Shown here one piece after another: positions 45,281 through 54,213 of a stretch of 64,000 bases of DNA. This DNA is from an uncultured Alphaproteobacteria bacterium (lineage in GTDB: Bacteria > Pseudomonadota > Alphaproteobacteria > Rhizobiales > Rhizobiaceae). The stretch's first letter is position 1; each line of letters starts with the position of its first letter. The stretch is taken from the NCBI GenBank assembly GCA_929200315.1, contig CAKMZB010000003.1, positions 316,761 to 380,760 on the forward strand. The letters are read 5' to 3'. The notes below the pieces were generated by a model that ran no database searches, had not been told where the DNA came from, and saw only the letters and a list, made by a program, of their open reading frames with translations. Position numbers and translations under genes: made by a program.

Positions 45281-45901
45281 ATGATCAAAGTTCATCACCT
45301 CAACAATTCCCGCTCTCAGCGCATTCTTTGGCTGCTTGAGGAGCTTGGCTGCAAGTATGAGATCGTCGCCTATCAACGCGATGCAAAGACAAATTTTGCC
45401 CCGCCAGAACTTTCAGCAATCCACGCCCTCGGCAAGTCGCCCATGGTGGAGATCGACGGACGGCTGATTACAGAATCCGGTGCCATCGTCGAGGTGCTGT
45501 GCGATCGGTTCGGCCAGCACATGGTACCGGAAGCCGGAACTGACGCCCATATTGAGCATCTGGAATGGATGCACTTTGCCGAAGGCTCAGCCATGACACC
45601 GATCTTGCTTGGCCTCTACACTGGTCGCCTTGGTGACGCTGCAGCGCCCTTGCGTCCGCGCATTGGCGAGCAGCTCAACGCGCATTTCAATCACATGGAA
45701 AGCGGCCTGCGCGATAGCGGGCATTTCGTGGTGGACGAGCTGTCCGCCGCCGACATCATGCTCTCCTTCCCCGCCGAAGTTGCCATGCGGCAGAAGCGGG
45801 CAGGGAAGTTGCCGAAACTCGCCGCCTTCGTCGACGCCATTCACGCCCGCCCTGCCTGGAAAGAGGCGTTCGAGCGCGGCGGCCAATACGATTTCGCTTA
45901 G
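45281..45901 (+). CDS. Glutathione S-transferase family protein
   Basis: A 206-residue cytosolic GST with an N-terminal thioredoxin-like domain (VHHLNNSRSQRILWLLEELGCKYEIV, with Ser10-type catalytic position, and GKSPMVEIDGRLITESGAIVE). An all-helical C-terminal domain follows, with the N-capping LSAADIMLSFPAE. The substrate is unknown. It is 11 bases upstream of the DUF2855 gene and probably co-transcribed with it. Confidence 0.9.
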   Translation: MIKVHHLNNSRSQRILWLLEELGCKYEIVAYQRDAKTNFAPPELSAIHALGKSPMVEIDGRLITESGAIVEVLCDRFGQHMVPEAGTDAHIEHLEWMHFAEGSAMTPILLGLYTGRLGDAAAPLRPRIGEQLNAHFNHMESGLRDSGHFVVDELSAADIMLSFPAEVAMRQKRAGKLPKLAAFVDAIHARPAWKEAFERGGQYDFA

Positions 45902-45912
45902 AGGACATCGCC

Positions 45913-46980
45913 ATGGAAATGCAGGTACGGAAGAACACGATCACCGAAACCCGTGTGTTGGAAGGTCGCGACCGACCTCTGGAGAACGGCGAGGTGCGTG
46001 TGACGATCGACCGTTTCGGCTATTCAGCCAACAACGTCACCTATGCGGCTGCCGGAGACACGCTGAAATACTGGCAGTTCTTCCCAACCGCCGAAGGAGA
46101 TGATGAATGGGGCATCGTTCCGGTCTGGGGCCTTGCCGATATTACCGAATCCCGCTGCGAGGGGCTCGCCGCAGGCGAGCGGCTGTTTGGCTATTTCCCG
46201 CCTGCAGTAACGCTCATCATGCAGCCGGTCGGCACGACACCGCGCCACTTCATTGACGGGTCGGCCCACCGCGCGGACCTGCCCCCAGCCTACAACATCT
46301 ACCGCCGCGTAGAGACGCGCGACGAGGATGCCGAAGACCGTCACATGCTGCTCTTCCCACTCTATGTGACCTCATGGGCTTTGTGGGACGCGATGAAGGA
46401 AGCAAACTGGCATGGAGCACAACGCGTGGTGCTCGTCAGCGCATCCTCCAAGACCGCCATCGGTCTCGCCTATGCGCTGGCAAATGACAAAGATGCACCA
46501 CCCGTGCTTGGCTTAACCTCGGCAGGGAACGTCGAATTCGTCGAAAAGCTTGGCCTTTATGACGAGGTTCTGACTTACGATAAGCTCGAAGACATGGATG
46601 CCGGGACGAAGACCATTATCGTCGACATGTCTGGCAATGCGGCGACCCTTGGCCGCCTGCACCGGCATCTGGGAGATGCAATGCGCCACACCCTGGATGT
46701 CGGCCTCACCCATTGGGACGCCGAGCGTCGCGACGAGGGCATTATCCGCGACCGCCGTTCCTTCTTCTTTGCACCGGCGCAGATCACCGCGCGGACGAAG
46801 GAATGGGGCGCGGGGGAATTTGCCCGCCGCACCGGCGCGTTCATGGAAGCCGCCGCTGCCGACAGCAAGCGCTGGCTGAAGCTGGAACGTTTCACCGATC
46901 TAAAGGATCTCGCCATTTTCCACACAGAGATTGCCAATGGCGGCGCAGCCCCGGAGCGAGGCATCATCATCAAGCCCTAA
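45913..46980 (+). CDS. DUF2855 family protein
   Basis: A 355-residue protein of DUF2855, distantly related in layout to quinone oxidoreductases (MDR fold). An N-terminal part has ITIDRFGYSANNVTYAAAGDTLKYWQFFP-type sequence, GYFPPAVTLIMQPV follows, and a Rossmann-like part reads RVVLVSASSKTAIGLAYAL and VLGLTSAGNVEFVEKLGLYDEVLTYD. An oxidoreductase role is suggested but not demonstrated. GAGGA precedes the ATG. Its stop overlaps the convergent sitD stop by four bases. Confidence 0.85.
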   Translation: MEMQVRKNTITETRVLEGRDRPLENGEVRVTIDRFGYSANNVTYAAAGDTLKYWQFFPTAEGDDEWGIVPVWGLADITESRCEGLAAGERLFGYFPPAVTLIMQPVGTTPRHFIDGSAHRADLPPAYNIYRRVETRDEDAEDRHMLLFPLYVTSWALWDAMKEANWHGAQRVVLVSASSKTAIGLAYALANDKDAPPVLGLTSAGNVEFVEKLGLYDEVLTYDKLEDMDAGTKTIIVDMSGNAATLGRLHRHLGDAMRHTLDVGLTHWDAERRDEGIIRDRRSFFFAPAQITARTKEWGAGEFARRTGAFMEAAAADSKRWLKLERFTDLKDLAIFHTEIANGGAAPERGIIIKP

Positions 46981-47810
46981 GCAGAAACCGACTGGCGGTG
47001 GGTGAGCACCACCCGCCGCACAAAGGCCATAGCGAAGATCACGGTCAGCACTATGACAATAGTGGGAGCAGGGGCTGAATCCAGATGGAAGGCGAGATAA
47101 ACGCCCACCACCATGGAGAAGAGGCAAATCCCTGTCGCCACAACTAGCATCCAACCGAAGCTACGCACCGTCAGATAGGCAATCGCCCCCGGCGTCACTA
47201 GAAGCGCAATCGCGAGGATTAGCCCCACCGACGACAAGGTCGCGACGATGGTGAGGGAAAGGATCGCCAGCAATCCGTAATGCAACCACGCCGTTGGCAA
47301 TCCGGAGGCCTGGGCCTGCGCCGGGTCGAAGGCGTGGAGCAGAAGGTCCGGCCATTTTAGCTGCAGGATCGTGCAGACGACTGCCGAGATGATACCCGTC
47401 GTCCACAGATCGGCCGTGCCGACGCCAAGCATGTTGCCAAAAAGAATGTGGTCGAGATGCGCGTCGCTCGGAAAAGCGACGAAGAGGATGAGCCCGACAG
47501 CGAACATGCCGGAAAAGACAACTCCCATCACGGTGTCCTGCTTCACCCGGCTGTTGGCGGAAAGGTATCCTGTGAGCAGCGCACAACCCATTCCAGCGGC
47601 GAAGGCGCCGATCAGCAGCGGGATGCCGGCGAGATAGGCGATGACGACGCCGGGAAGGATCGCGTGGCTCACCGCATCTCCCATCAACGCCCAGCCCTTC
47701 ATCACTAAAAAGCAGGAGAGCAGCGCCGCTGGTGGTGCCACGAGAAGCGCTATCCAGAAAGCGTTCTGCATGAAGGGAAATTGGAAAGGCAGAAGCAAGG
47801 TGTCAATCAT
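46977..47810 (-). CDS. sitD: Manganese/iron ABC transporter permease SitD
   Basis: A 277-residue metal ABC-3 family permease with about eight hydrophobic segments. AVSHAILPGVVIAYLAGIPLLIGAF is the conserved loop, and the start [19 protein letters not shown] is SitD-like. Its ATG overlaps the sitC stop by four bases. Last gene of sitABCD. Confidence 0.9.
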   Translation of the reverse strand: MIDTLLLPFQFPFMQNAFWIALLVAPPAALLSCFLVMKGWALMGDAVSHAILPGVVIAYLAGIPLLIGAFAAGMGCALLTGYLSANSRVKQDTVMGVVFSGMFAVGLILFVAFPSDAHLDHILFGNMLGVGTADLWTTGIISAVVCTILQLKWPDLLLHAFDPAQAQASGLPTAWLHYGLLAILSLTIVATLSSVGLILAIALLVTPGAIAYLTVRSFGWMLVVATGICLFSMVVGVYLAFHLDSAPAPTIVIVLTVIFAMAFVRRVVLTHRQSVSA

Positions 47811-48655
47811 CGCGCAGCCTCTCGTGCTTTCGCCCGGGCGGCCAGCATTCCGTGTTTCGGCGCAATGAAGAAGGTTACGAGAAAGATCAGAGTTTGCAGC
47901 GCAACGATGATGCCTCCGGTCGCACCATCGAGAAAATAGCTCGCATAAGCTCCGACAAAACTCGTGACCGCGCCGATAGCAACGGAAGTGGCAAGGAGGC
48001 GCAGAAAGCGGTCACAGAGGAGATATGCCGTCGCCCCCGGCGTCACCACCATGGCGATGACCAAAAAAGCTCCCACCGTCTGCATCGCCGCAACAACGCT
48101 TGCAGCGAGCAGCGTGAAGAAGATCGCCTTCAAAATGTCCGGGTGCAGTCCGATGGAGCGGGCGTGGTTTTCGTCAAAGAACACCACCATGAGGTCCTTC
48201 CATTTGGCTAGCAATATGACGAGCGATACCGCGCCAATCAGCACCAATTGCAACGTGTCCTGCGGCGTAATGGCCAGGATATTCCCCATAATGATGGTCT
48301 GCACGGAAACGGAGACCGGGTTCAGCGAGATCATGAACAGGCCAAGGCCGAAAAAGGAGGTGAAGATGATGCCGATGATGACATCAACCTTCAGTCCAGA
48401 CCGACCGGACAGAAAGAGCATCGCCCCGGCCGCTAACCCTCCAGCGAGGAAGGCGCCAAACGCAAAAGGCAGGCCCAGCATGTAAGCTCCAGCCACACCG
48501 GGAACGACGGAATGGGAGAGCGCGTCACCAATCAACGACCAGCCCTTCAGCATGAGATAGGCGGACAGGAAGGCGCAAACCGCACCGACCAGCGCGGAGA
48601 CCCACATGGCATTGACCATGTAGCTGTATCCAAAGGGTTCCAGCAGGGCGCTCAC
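47807..48655 (-). CDS. sitC: Manganese/iron ABC transporter permease SitC
   Basis: A 282-residue paralogue of SitD ([52 protein letters not shown]). Two different permeases in one operon are typical of SitABCD manganese importers rather than single-permease zinc ZnuABC systems. It overlaps sitB by four bases and sitD by four bases. Confidence 0.9.
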   Translation of the reverse strand: MSALLEPFGYSYMVNAMWVSALVGAVCAFLSAYLMLKGWSLIGDALSHSVVPGVAGAYMLGLPFAFGAFLAGGLAAGAMLFLSGRSGLKVDVIIGIIFTSFFGLGLFMISLNPVSVSVQTIIMGNILAITPQDTLQLVLIGAVSLVILLAKWKDLMVVFFDENHARSIGLHPDILKAIFFTLLAASVVAAMQTVGAFLVIAMVVTPGATAYLLCDRFLRLLATSVAIGAVTSFVGAYASYFLDGATGGIIVALQTLIFLVTFFIAPKHGMLAARAKAREAAR

Positions 48656-49515
48656 TTGGCATTCTTCCGGACGTCTTCGTCCGTCGAATCACCATAGACG
48701 ACGAAGGGACGTTCATCATCGGTGATGATACGCACTTCGCGGGTATCATCATCGTCGTGAAGTTCGTTGCCGCCCAGTGTGAAGTGGCGCAGCACGCCGC
48801 CAAAGGCGAGTTCGAGATTGTCGCGGGTGAAGACGAATTCAGTCGGACCAGACGCGATCACCGTGCCTTTCACCAACACCGTGCGGTCGCAGAATTCCGG
48901 TACCGAACCAAGGTTGTGCGTAGCAACCAGCATAACGCGACCCTCATCACGCAGCTCGCGCAAGAGAGCGACGATCTGGTCTTCCGTCTTCACATCGACC
49001 CCGGTGAAGGGCTCGTCGAGCAAGATGATCTGCCCGTCCTGCGCCAGCGCCCGGGCGAGGAAAACACGTTTGCGCTGGCCGCCGGAGAGTTCACCGATCT
49101 GCCTGTGGCGATAGTCGCTCATGCCCACGCGGGCGAGGGCCTCTTCGACCGCTTTGTGGTCGGCGGCACGAGGGCGACGCAAGAAGCCCATATGGCCATA
49201 GCGCCCCATCATCACGACGTCTTCCACAAGCACAGGGAAGGCCCAATCCACCTCTTCAGCTTGGGGCACGTAAGCGACAAGATTGGCTTTGAGAGCCTGA
49301 CGTACAGGTTTCCCCAGCAGGCTAATCGCGCCGCTGGAGGCGGGGACAAAGCCCATAATGGCCTTAAAGAGGGTTGATTTCCCCGCCCCGTTTACACCGA
49401 CCAGCGCAGTGATCGTACCTTTGGGAATGTCGAAACTCGCCTCACGCAAGGCCATGTGACCGTTGCGGTAGGTGACGGTGAGGTTGACGACGGAAAGGCC
49501 TAGATCAGCGTTCAT
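48652..49515 (-). CDS. sitB: Manganese/iron ABC transporter ATPase SitB
   Basis: A 287-residue ATPase with Walker [15 protein letters not shown], the SitB/MntA-type [28 protein letters not shown]-loop region, signature [15 protein letters not shown] and Walker [12 protein letters not shown]. The last ~45 residues form an acidic tail ([15 protein letters not shown]) beyond the usual domain, of unknown role. It overlaps sitA and sitC by four bases each. Confidence 0.92.
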   Translation of the reverse strand: MNADLGLSVVNLTVTYRNGHMALREASFDIPKGTITALVGVNGAGKSTLFKAIMGFVPASSGAISLLGKPVRQALKANLVAYVPQAEEVDWAFPVLVEDVVMMGRYGHMGFLRRPRAADHKAVEEALARVGMSDYRHRQIGELSGGQRKRVFLARALAQDGQIILLDEPFTGVDVKTEDQIVALLRELRDEGRVMLVATHNLGSVPEFCDRTVLVKGTVIASGPTEFVFTRDNLELAFGGVLRHFTLGGNELHDDDDTREVRIITDDERPFVVYGDSTDEDVRKNAK

Positions 49516-50405
49516 TTGGCAGCCAACCCATCGGCAACCGTGGTGGCCGTAACACGCAGGAGATCGAGGTATGTCGGCACTGGCCCGCCCGTTTCACTAA
49601 GTGAGTCTACATAGAGTTCACCACCGTAACGCGCTCCGGTTTCACGCGCGACCTGCCTGGCGGGCGCGGTGTTCACCGTGCTCTCACAGAAGACGACCGG
49701 AATTTCGTTCTCCCGCACCGCATCGATCACCCGGCGCACTTGTTGCGGTGTGCCAACGGCGTCGGTGTTCATAGGCCACAGATAGAGCTCACGCAGGCCG
49801 AGATCGCGAGCAAGATAGCTGAACGCGCCCTCACAGGTGACAAGCCAGCGTTCACCTTCAGGGATAGAAGCAATTCGCTCGCGCTGCGGGGCGATAGTTT
49901 CCGCAATACGCGCTTTGTAGGCCTCGCCGTTAGCAGCATAAGCGGCGGCGTTTTCCGGATCATATTTGGAGAGCGCGGCAACAATATTGTCGACATAGAC
50001 GAGCGCCGCCTCCGGCCCGATCCAGGCATGAGGGTTCGGCTTGCCCTCATAGGCTCCATCCGCGATGGCAACAGTGGTGATGCCTTCGCTGATCGTCACA
50101 GCGGGGATATCGCCTAGATTGGTGATGAACTGCTCAAACCAGAGTTCCAGGTTGAGACCGTTCCAGAGGATGAGATCGGCATCGCTGGCGCGCACAAGAT
50201 CCTGCGGCGTTGGCTGGTAGCCGTGGATTTCCGCGCCCGGTTTCGTGATGGATACAACGTCGGCTCTGTCGCCGGCAACATTGGCCGCCATGTCCGCAAT
50301 CACCGTGAATGTGGTGACAACCTTCAGCCGCTCCTGCGCTACTGCAGGAGCAATCACGGCAAAAAATAATGCAATTACAGTCGTAAAGTCTCGAATAGTC
50401 CTCAT
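49512..50405 (-). CDS. sitA: Manganese-binding periplasmic protein SitA
   Basis: A 297-residue cluster A-I metal-binding protein with a Sec signal ending near AVAQ (about 23). The ligand set His ([12 protein letters not shown]), His (NPHAWIGP), Glu ([14 protein letters not shown]) and Asp ([13 protein letters not shown]) fits manganese/iron SitA-type proteins. It lacks the long His-rich loop of zinc ZnuA proteins. ATG 50405 is preceded by AAGGGTGGA; the frame to 50480 is not conserved. First gene of sitABCD, with a palindromic box at 50431-50447 upstream. Confidence 0.92.
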   Translation of the reverse strand: MRTIRDFTTVIALFFAVIAPAVAQERLKVVTTFTVIADMAANVAGDRADVVSITKPGAEIHGYQPTPQDLVRASDADLILWNGLNLELWFEQFITNLGDIPAVTISEGITTVAIADGAYEGKPNPHAWIGPEAALVYVDNIVAALSKYDPENAAAYAANGEAYKARIAETIAPQRERIASIPEGERWLVTCEGAFSYLARDLGLRELYLWPMNTDAVGTPQQVRRVIDAVRENEIPVVFCESTVNTAPARQVARETGARYGGELYVDSLSETGGPVPTYLDLLRVTATTVADGLAAK

Positions 50406-50430
50406 CAAACTGTTTCCACCCTTGTTGCAA

Positions 50431-50447
50431 TTGCGAACCATTCGCAA
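50431..50447. promoter_or_regulatory. Mur/Fur-type palindrome upstream of sitABCD
   Basis: TTGCGAA-CCA-TTCGCAA is a perfect 7-bp inverted repeat 26 bases upstream of the sitA start. Its TTGC...GCAA ends resemble the manganese-responsive Mur boxes described upstream of sit genes in alphaproteobacteria. Repression of sitABCD by Mur with manganese is therefore inferred; no mur gene is in the window. Confidence 0.6.
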
Positions 50448-50512
50448 CTTTGCTGCTATTTGGCAAGCCCAACAACCCAAGTGTCTGTGGTTCCCAGGGA
50501 TTAACGAGGTCT

Positions 50513-50530
50513 TGACTGACCGATCAGTCA
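50513..50530. promoter_or_regulatory. TetR-type operator upstream of the TRAP operon regulator
   Basis: TGACTGACCGATCAGTCA is an 18-base palindrome with a single mismatched pair, ending 17 bases before the TetR start. The TGAC...GTCA form is common for TetR family operators. It probably mediates autoregulation and perhaps control of the downstream transport and catabolic genes. Confidence 0.6.
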
Positions 50531-50547
50531 GGATTTAGCTTAATACC

Positions 50548-51192
50548 ATGGAAGCCGCCCTCGCCTCTGATGAACTGTCTTCAGCCGAACCTACACGGTT
50601 GCGTATTCTGCGCGCGGCGGAGACGATTTTTGCCGATGCCGGCTATGACGGAGCCTCCATGCGCCTCATTGCACAGGAAGCCGATGTTGCGCAGGGGCTG
50701 CTGCACTATCATTTCAGCACCAAGGAGCGCCTCTTCGGCGAGGTCGTTGCCTGGCGCACCGAAGCCATCAACGGCACCCGCCATGAACGGTTGGAGGCTC
50801 TGGGCGCCAGTCCTGAACTCGAAGAAATCCTCCAGGCACTGTTCGAGCCCTCCATGGGCACCAATGCGGGTGGAGCCGCCTACGCCCGCATCATGGTGGC
50901 TTTGGCGACGGGCGGAGGTCGTGAACAGACACTTGTCAGCCAGCATTACGACGCTACCGCCGAGCGCTTCATCGATGCTATCATGGAAGCTACTGGTTTT
51001 GACCGCGCGCAGGCAGCCTGGGGCTACAGCCTGTCTATCCATGTTCTCATGGCCGCCATGTCGCGCACCGGCCGCACCGAGCGCCTTGCCGGTGAGAAAA
51101 AGCCTGCTAGCCACGAGAAATTCCTTACCCAAATCACCCGCTTTGCCGCCGCCGGAGTGCGCGCGCTGCAAGACGACCCGAAACAGATCTGA
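50548..51192 (+). CDS. TetR-family transcriptional regulator
   Basis: A 214-residue regulator with an N-terminal helix-turn-helix (RLRILRAAETIFADAGYDGASMRLIAQEADVAQGLLHYHFSTKERLFGEVV, about residues 17-67). Its all-helical ligand domain somewhat resembles the CecR group. It lies immediately upstream of a TRAP transporter and catabolic genes on the same strand, and a palindrome precedes it, so it is the likely local repressor. The inducer is unknown. Confidence 0.9.
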   Translation: MEAALASDELSSAEPTRLRILRAAETIFADAGYDGASMRLIAQEADVAQGLLHYHFSTKERLFGEVVAWRTEAINGTRHERLEALGASPELEEILQALFEPSMGTNAGGAAYARIMVALATGGGREQTLVSQHYDATAERFIDAIMEATGFDRAQAAWGYSLSIHVLMAAMSRTGRTERLAGEKKPASHEKFLTQITRFAAAGVRALQDDPKQI

Positions 51193-51221
51193 AACCAAAC
51201 GTTCAACTGGGAGGTAGAACC

Positions 51222-52295
51222 ATGAAACTCACCAAACTTACCCTTGCCCTTGCGGCAGGCCTTTCGGCAGCCATCGCGCTGCCGGGTACCGCGGCGATGG
51301 CCGAGGATGTCTCCGCCACAACCACCGCCGGCCACCCGCCGGTCTTCCGCTGGGTGCGGATGATTCCGGAGGTCTTTGAGCCCGCCGTTCAGAAATCCCT
51401 GGAGGGCACCGGCCACTCGATCTCCTTCACCAATCAATTTGGTGGTTCCATCGCTAAGGTGGGTGAGGAGCTTGAAGCGGTCGGCGAGGGCCTTGCCGAG
51501 ATCGGCACGGTTCAGGCACTGTTCGATCCGGCAAAACTCGCCGTGCAGAACGTGACCTATTACACGCCCTTCGTCTCGTCCGACGTGACGCAGATCTCCA
51601 ACCTGATGGACAAGCTCCACAAGGAAGATCCACGCCTTCAAGAAGCCTATACTGACAACAACATCGTCTATCTCGGCGCGCCGATTGGTATTGATGACTA
51701 TCTGCTGATGACCAATTTCCCGGTCAATTCACTAGCTGATCTCGACGGTCGGAAGATCGCTGCGCCCGGTGCAGCCATCAATTGGCTCTCCGGCACGGGA
51801 GCAGTTGGCGTCGCCGGCAACCTCACGACCTATTATAACGAGCTGAAGACCGGCGTTTATGACGGCGTTATTGTCTTTGCCTCCGCCGCCGTTCCCGGCA
51901 AGCTCTATGAGGTCGCCCCAAACGTCACCCGTCTCGGCCTCGGCGCGCAGTTTGCCGGTGTGCTTGGCGCCAACAAGGACTGGTATGATGGCTTGCCGGA
52001 AGAGGTGCAGAACGCCCTCCACGATGGAGCAGATGCGGCCAAGGATTGGTACAACAAGGACCTTGAGGGCTTTGCCGCCAAGGCGTTGGAAATCATGGCC
52101 GCCAAGGGCGCGACCGTGAAAGAGGCCCCTGCCGCGATGCGTGAAGCCTGGGCCAAGGACATGGATAATTCCGCTAAAACCTGGGCGGAAAGCCTCGATG
52201 CCGAAGGCAAAAAGGGCACCGAGGTGCTTTCCCTCTATATGGAGGAAATGCGCAAGGCGGGTGCAACGCCGCTGCGCGATTGGGACAAGGAATAA
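51222..52295 (+). CDS. TRAP transporter substrate-binding protein (DctP family)
   Basis: A 357-residue periplasmic binding protein with a Sec signal (LALAAGLSAAIALPGTAAMAE, cleavage near residue 28) and a DctP-family body. Where most DctP proteins have K-x-R in the segment that binds the substrate carboxylate, this one reads GRKIAAPGAAINW, apparently with Ala. The ligand-binding mode may therefore differ; this rests on a hand comparison. GGGAGG precedes ATG 51222. A stem-loop separates it from the permease genes. The ligand is unknown; the downstream enzymes suggest a carboxylate. Confidence 0.9.
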   Translation: MKLTKLTLALAAGLSAAIALPGTAAMAEDVSATTTAGHPPVFRWVRMIPEVFEPAVQKSLEGTGHSISFTNQFGGSIAKVGEELEAVGEGLAEIGTVQALFDPAKLAVQNVTYYTPFVSSDVTQISNLMDKLHKEDPRLQEAYTDNNIVYLGAPIGIDDYLLMTNFPVNSLADLDGRKIAAPGAAINWLSGTGAVGVAGNLTTYYNELKTGVYDGVIVFASAAVPGKLYEVAPNVTRLGLGAQFAGVLGANKDWYDGLPEEVQNALHDGADAAKDWYNKDLEGFAAKALEIMAAKGATVKEAPAAMREAWAKDMDNSAKTWAESLDAEGKKGTEVLSLYMEEMRKAGATPLRDWDKE

Positions 52296-52307
52296 ACAAA
52301 CCCGTTT

Positions 52308-52346
52308 CGGGTGGGAGGCGAAGCGTCAACGCTGATCTCCCACCCG
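52308..52346 (+). promoter_or_regulatory. Intercistronic stem-loop between TRAP binding-protein and permease genes
   Basis: CGGGTGGGAG (52308-52317) and CTCCCACCCG (52337-52346) form a perfect 10-bp stem, and inside AGCGT and ACGCT form another 5-bp stem. It begins 13 bases after the binding-protein stop and lies 66 bases before the dctQ start. Such structures often protect the upstream mRNA or attenuate transcription so that the binding protein is made in excess. Confidence 0.65.
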
Positions 52347-52411
52347 GATCGTTATATTCCCAAGCCTTCCGTCGGGGAGGTCAGCGTTCCTCGAGACCGG
52401 CAAACCAGATT

Positions 52412-52903
52412 ATGACCCGCATTCTCGACGCCATAACCCAGGGCTTCAACGTCATCGGCACGCTTTTGATCGTGGCATTGATGGTGCTGATTGGCGGGGA
52501 TGTTTTCTTCCGCAACGCCTTCAACGCGCCGATTGCTGGGGTACCGGAGCTGGTGTCACTCTCCATCGTCGCCATCGTTTTTCTGCAAGTGCCACAAGCC
52601 CTGCGCGCTGGCCGCTTCACCCGTTCTGACGCCCTGCTGGGGCGGATCATGGAGCGCCATCCACGTGCGGGCCAGGCCATGGAAGTCGTCTTCGACATAC
52701 TCGCCATCGCCCTTCTCTGCGCCCTCGTCTATGCGGCCTGGCCGCTTTTCGTGAAGGATTGGGAGCGGAACACCTTTATCGGCGCGGTGGGCGATTTCAC
52801 CGCACCCGTCTGGCCGGTGAAGCTCATCATCGTTGTCGGCACAACATTGCTTATCGCACAATTCATTGCCCGCATTGTCCGCACGTTACGGGGTCCATCA
52901 TGA
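52412..52903 (+). CDS. TRAP transporter small permease (DctQ)
   Basis: A 163-residue four-helix membrane protein, with GTLLIVALMVLIGGDVFFRNAFNAPIAGVPELVSLSIV as the characteristic DctQ opening. ATG 52412 (MTRILDAITQ) is used because the upstream frame runs through the stem-loop. It pairs with the large permease, whose start overlaps its stop (ATGA). Confidence 0.9.
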   Translation: MTRILDAITQGFNVIGTLLIVALMVLIGGDVFFRNAFNAPIAGVPELVSLSIVAIVFLQVPQALRAGRFTRSDALLGRIMERHPRAGQAMEVVFDILAIALLCALVYAAWPLFVKDWERNTFIGAVGDFTAPVWPVKLIIVVGTTLLIAQFIARIVRTLRGPS

Positions 52904-54204
52904 CGCCATTCGACATCGGCCTCATCATGCTCGCCGCCATCGTCGTTCTGGTAATGGTCGGGCTCTATGTGCCCATCGCGCTGATGGCCTGCTCCTTTGC
53001 GGGAGTCTGGGCCATCAAAGGCTCACCGATCCTCGCCTCCAAGCTGCTCGGCCTTTCAGCAGCAAACACCATCGCCTCCTATGAATTTGGCGTGGTGCCG
53101 CTCTTTGTGTTGATGGGGTTTTTGGTGGCCGAAGCGGGGATAGGCCGGGACGCCTATGACGTAGCCAACGCTGCATTCCGCCGCCTGCGAGGCGGGCTGG
53201 GCCTCGGCACGGTTGGCGCGAACGCAATCTTTGCCGCAATTACCGGCATCTCCATCGCGTCTGCCGCGATCTTCACCAAAATCGCAGTGCCGGAAATGGT
53301 GCGTCACGGCTACCGCGCACGGTTTGCGGTCGGAATCGTTGCGGGCTCGTCGGTGCTCGGAATGCTCATCCCGCCCTCGCTGCTCCTCATCCTCTACGGC
53401 GTGCTGACAGAGCAATCGATCGGTGATCTTTTCCTCGCCGGTATCCTGCCTGGCCTGCTGCTTGCCGTATTTTTCGGCATGGGCGTGGTGTTGATGGCAA
53501 TCTTCGCACCGGGCTTTACGGGGCGGCCGGAGATCGGCGTTGGGCGTGCTATTCCGGCCACCGAGCTGCTGTTCAAATTCATTCCCATCGCCGCCCTGAT
53601 CGGCCTCGTTCTCGGCGGGCTCTATGGCGGCTTCTTCACCCCTGTTGAGGCCGGGGCGGTTGGTGCCATTGGCGCGCTGGCCCTTGGCTTACTGAAAGGC
53701 ACATTGCCGCCAAAAGCTCTTTGGAAGGTGCTGGTTGATACCGGCCTCGTCACAGCGGCTGTCTGTTTCCTCATCATCGCCGCGCAGATGTATTCGCGCA
53801 TGCTCGCCTTTTCCGGCGTGCCGGCGGGGTTCGGCTCGCTCGTTGCTAATGCCGATATCGGCCTTTGGGGCGTGCTTCTGGCCTACATTGTGGTCGTCAT
53901 CATCGCCGGTATGATCCTCGATTCATCCTCCATTTTGCTGATCCTCGTGCCGCTGATGCTGCCGGTTCTGGTGCCACTCAATGTCGACCTGATCTGGTTC
54001 GGCATCATCACCGTGCTTGCAGTGGAGATCGGGCTGCTCACCCCGCCCTTTGGTCTGTCAGTCTATGTCATCAAATCGGTGATCGATGACCCCGACGTAA
54101 CCCTTGGCGAGATCTTCCTTGGCGCTGCACCCTTTGCCGCGATCATGCTGCTCGTCCTTGGCCTCGTCCTCATCTTCCCCGTCATCGCCACCGCTCTCGT
54201 CTAG
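52900..54204 (+). CDS. TRAP transporter large permease (DctM)
   Basis: A 434-residue permease of about twelve hydrophobic segments. Family motifs are FVLMGFLVAEAGIGRDAYDVA, GSSVLGMLIPPSLLLILYGVLTEQSIG and EIGLLTPPFGLSVYVIKSV. It carries out sodium-driven uptake with DctQ and the binding protein. ATG 52900 overlaps the dctQ stop; the longer frame from 52759 lies inside dctQ. The cyclase gene follows after 9 bases. Confidence 0.93.
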   Translation: MTPFDIGLIMLAAIVVLVMVGLYVPIALMACSFAGVWAIKGSPILASKLLGLSAANTIASYEFGVVPLFVLMGFLVAEAGIGRDAYDVANAAFRRLRGGLGLGTVGANAIFAAITGISIASAAIFTKIAVPEMVRHGYRARFAVGIVAGSSVLGMLIPPSLLLILYGVLTEQSIGDLFLAGILPGLLLAVFFGMGVVLMAIFAPGFTGRPEIGVGRAIPATELLFKFIPIAALIGLVLGGLYGGFFTPVEAGAVGAIGALALGLLKGTLPPKALWKVLVDTGLVTAAVCFLIIAAQMYSRMLAFSGVPAGFGSLVANADIGLWGVLLAYIVVVIIAGMILDSSSILLILVPLMLPVLVPLNVDLIWFGIITVLAVEIGLLTPPFGLSVYVIKSVIDDPDVTLGEIFLGAAPFAAIMLLVLGLVLIFPVIATALV

Positions 54205-54213
54205 GAGACCTCC

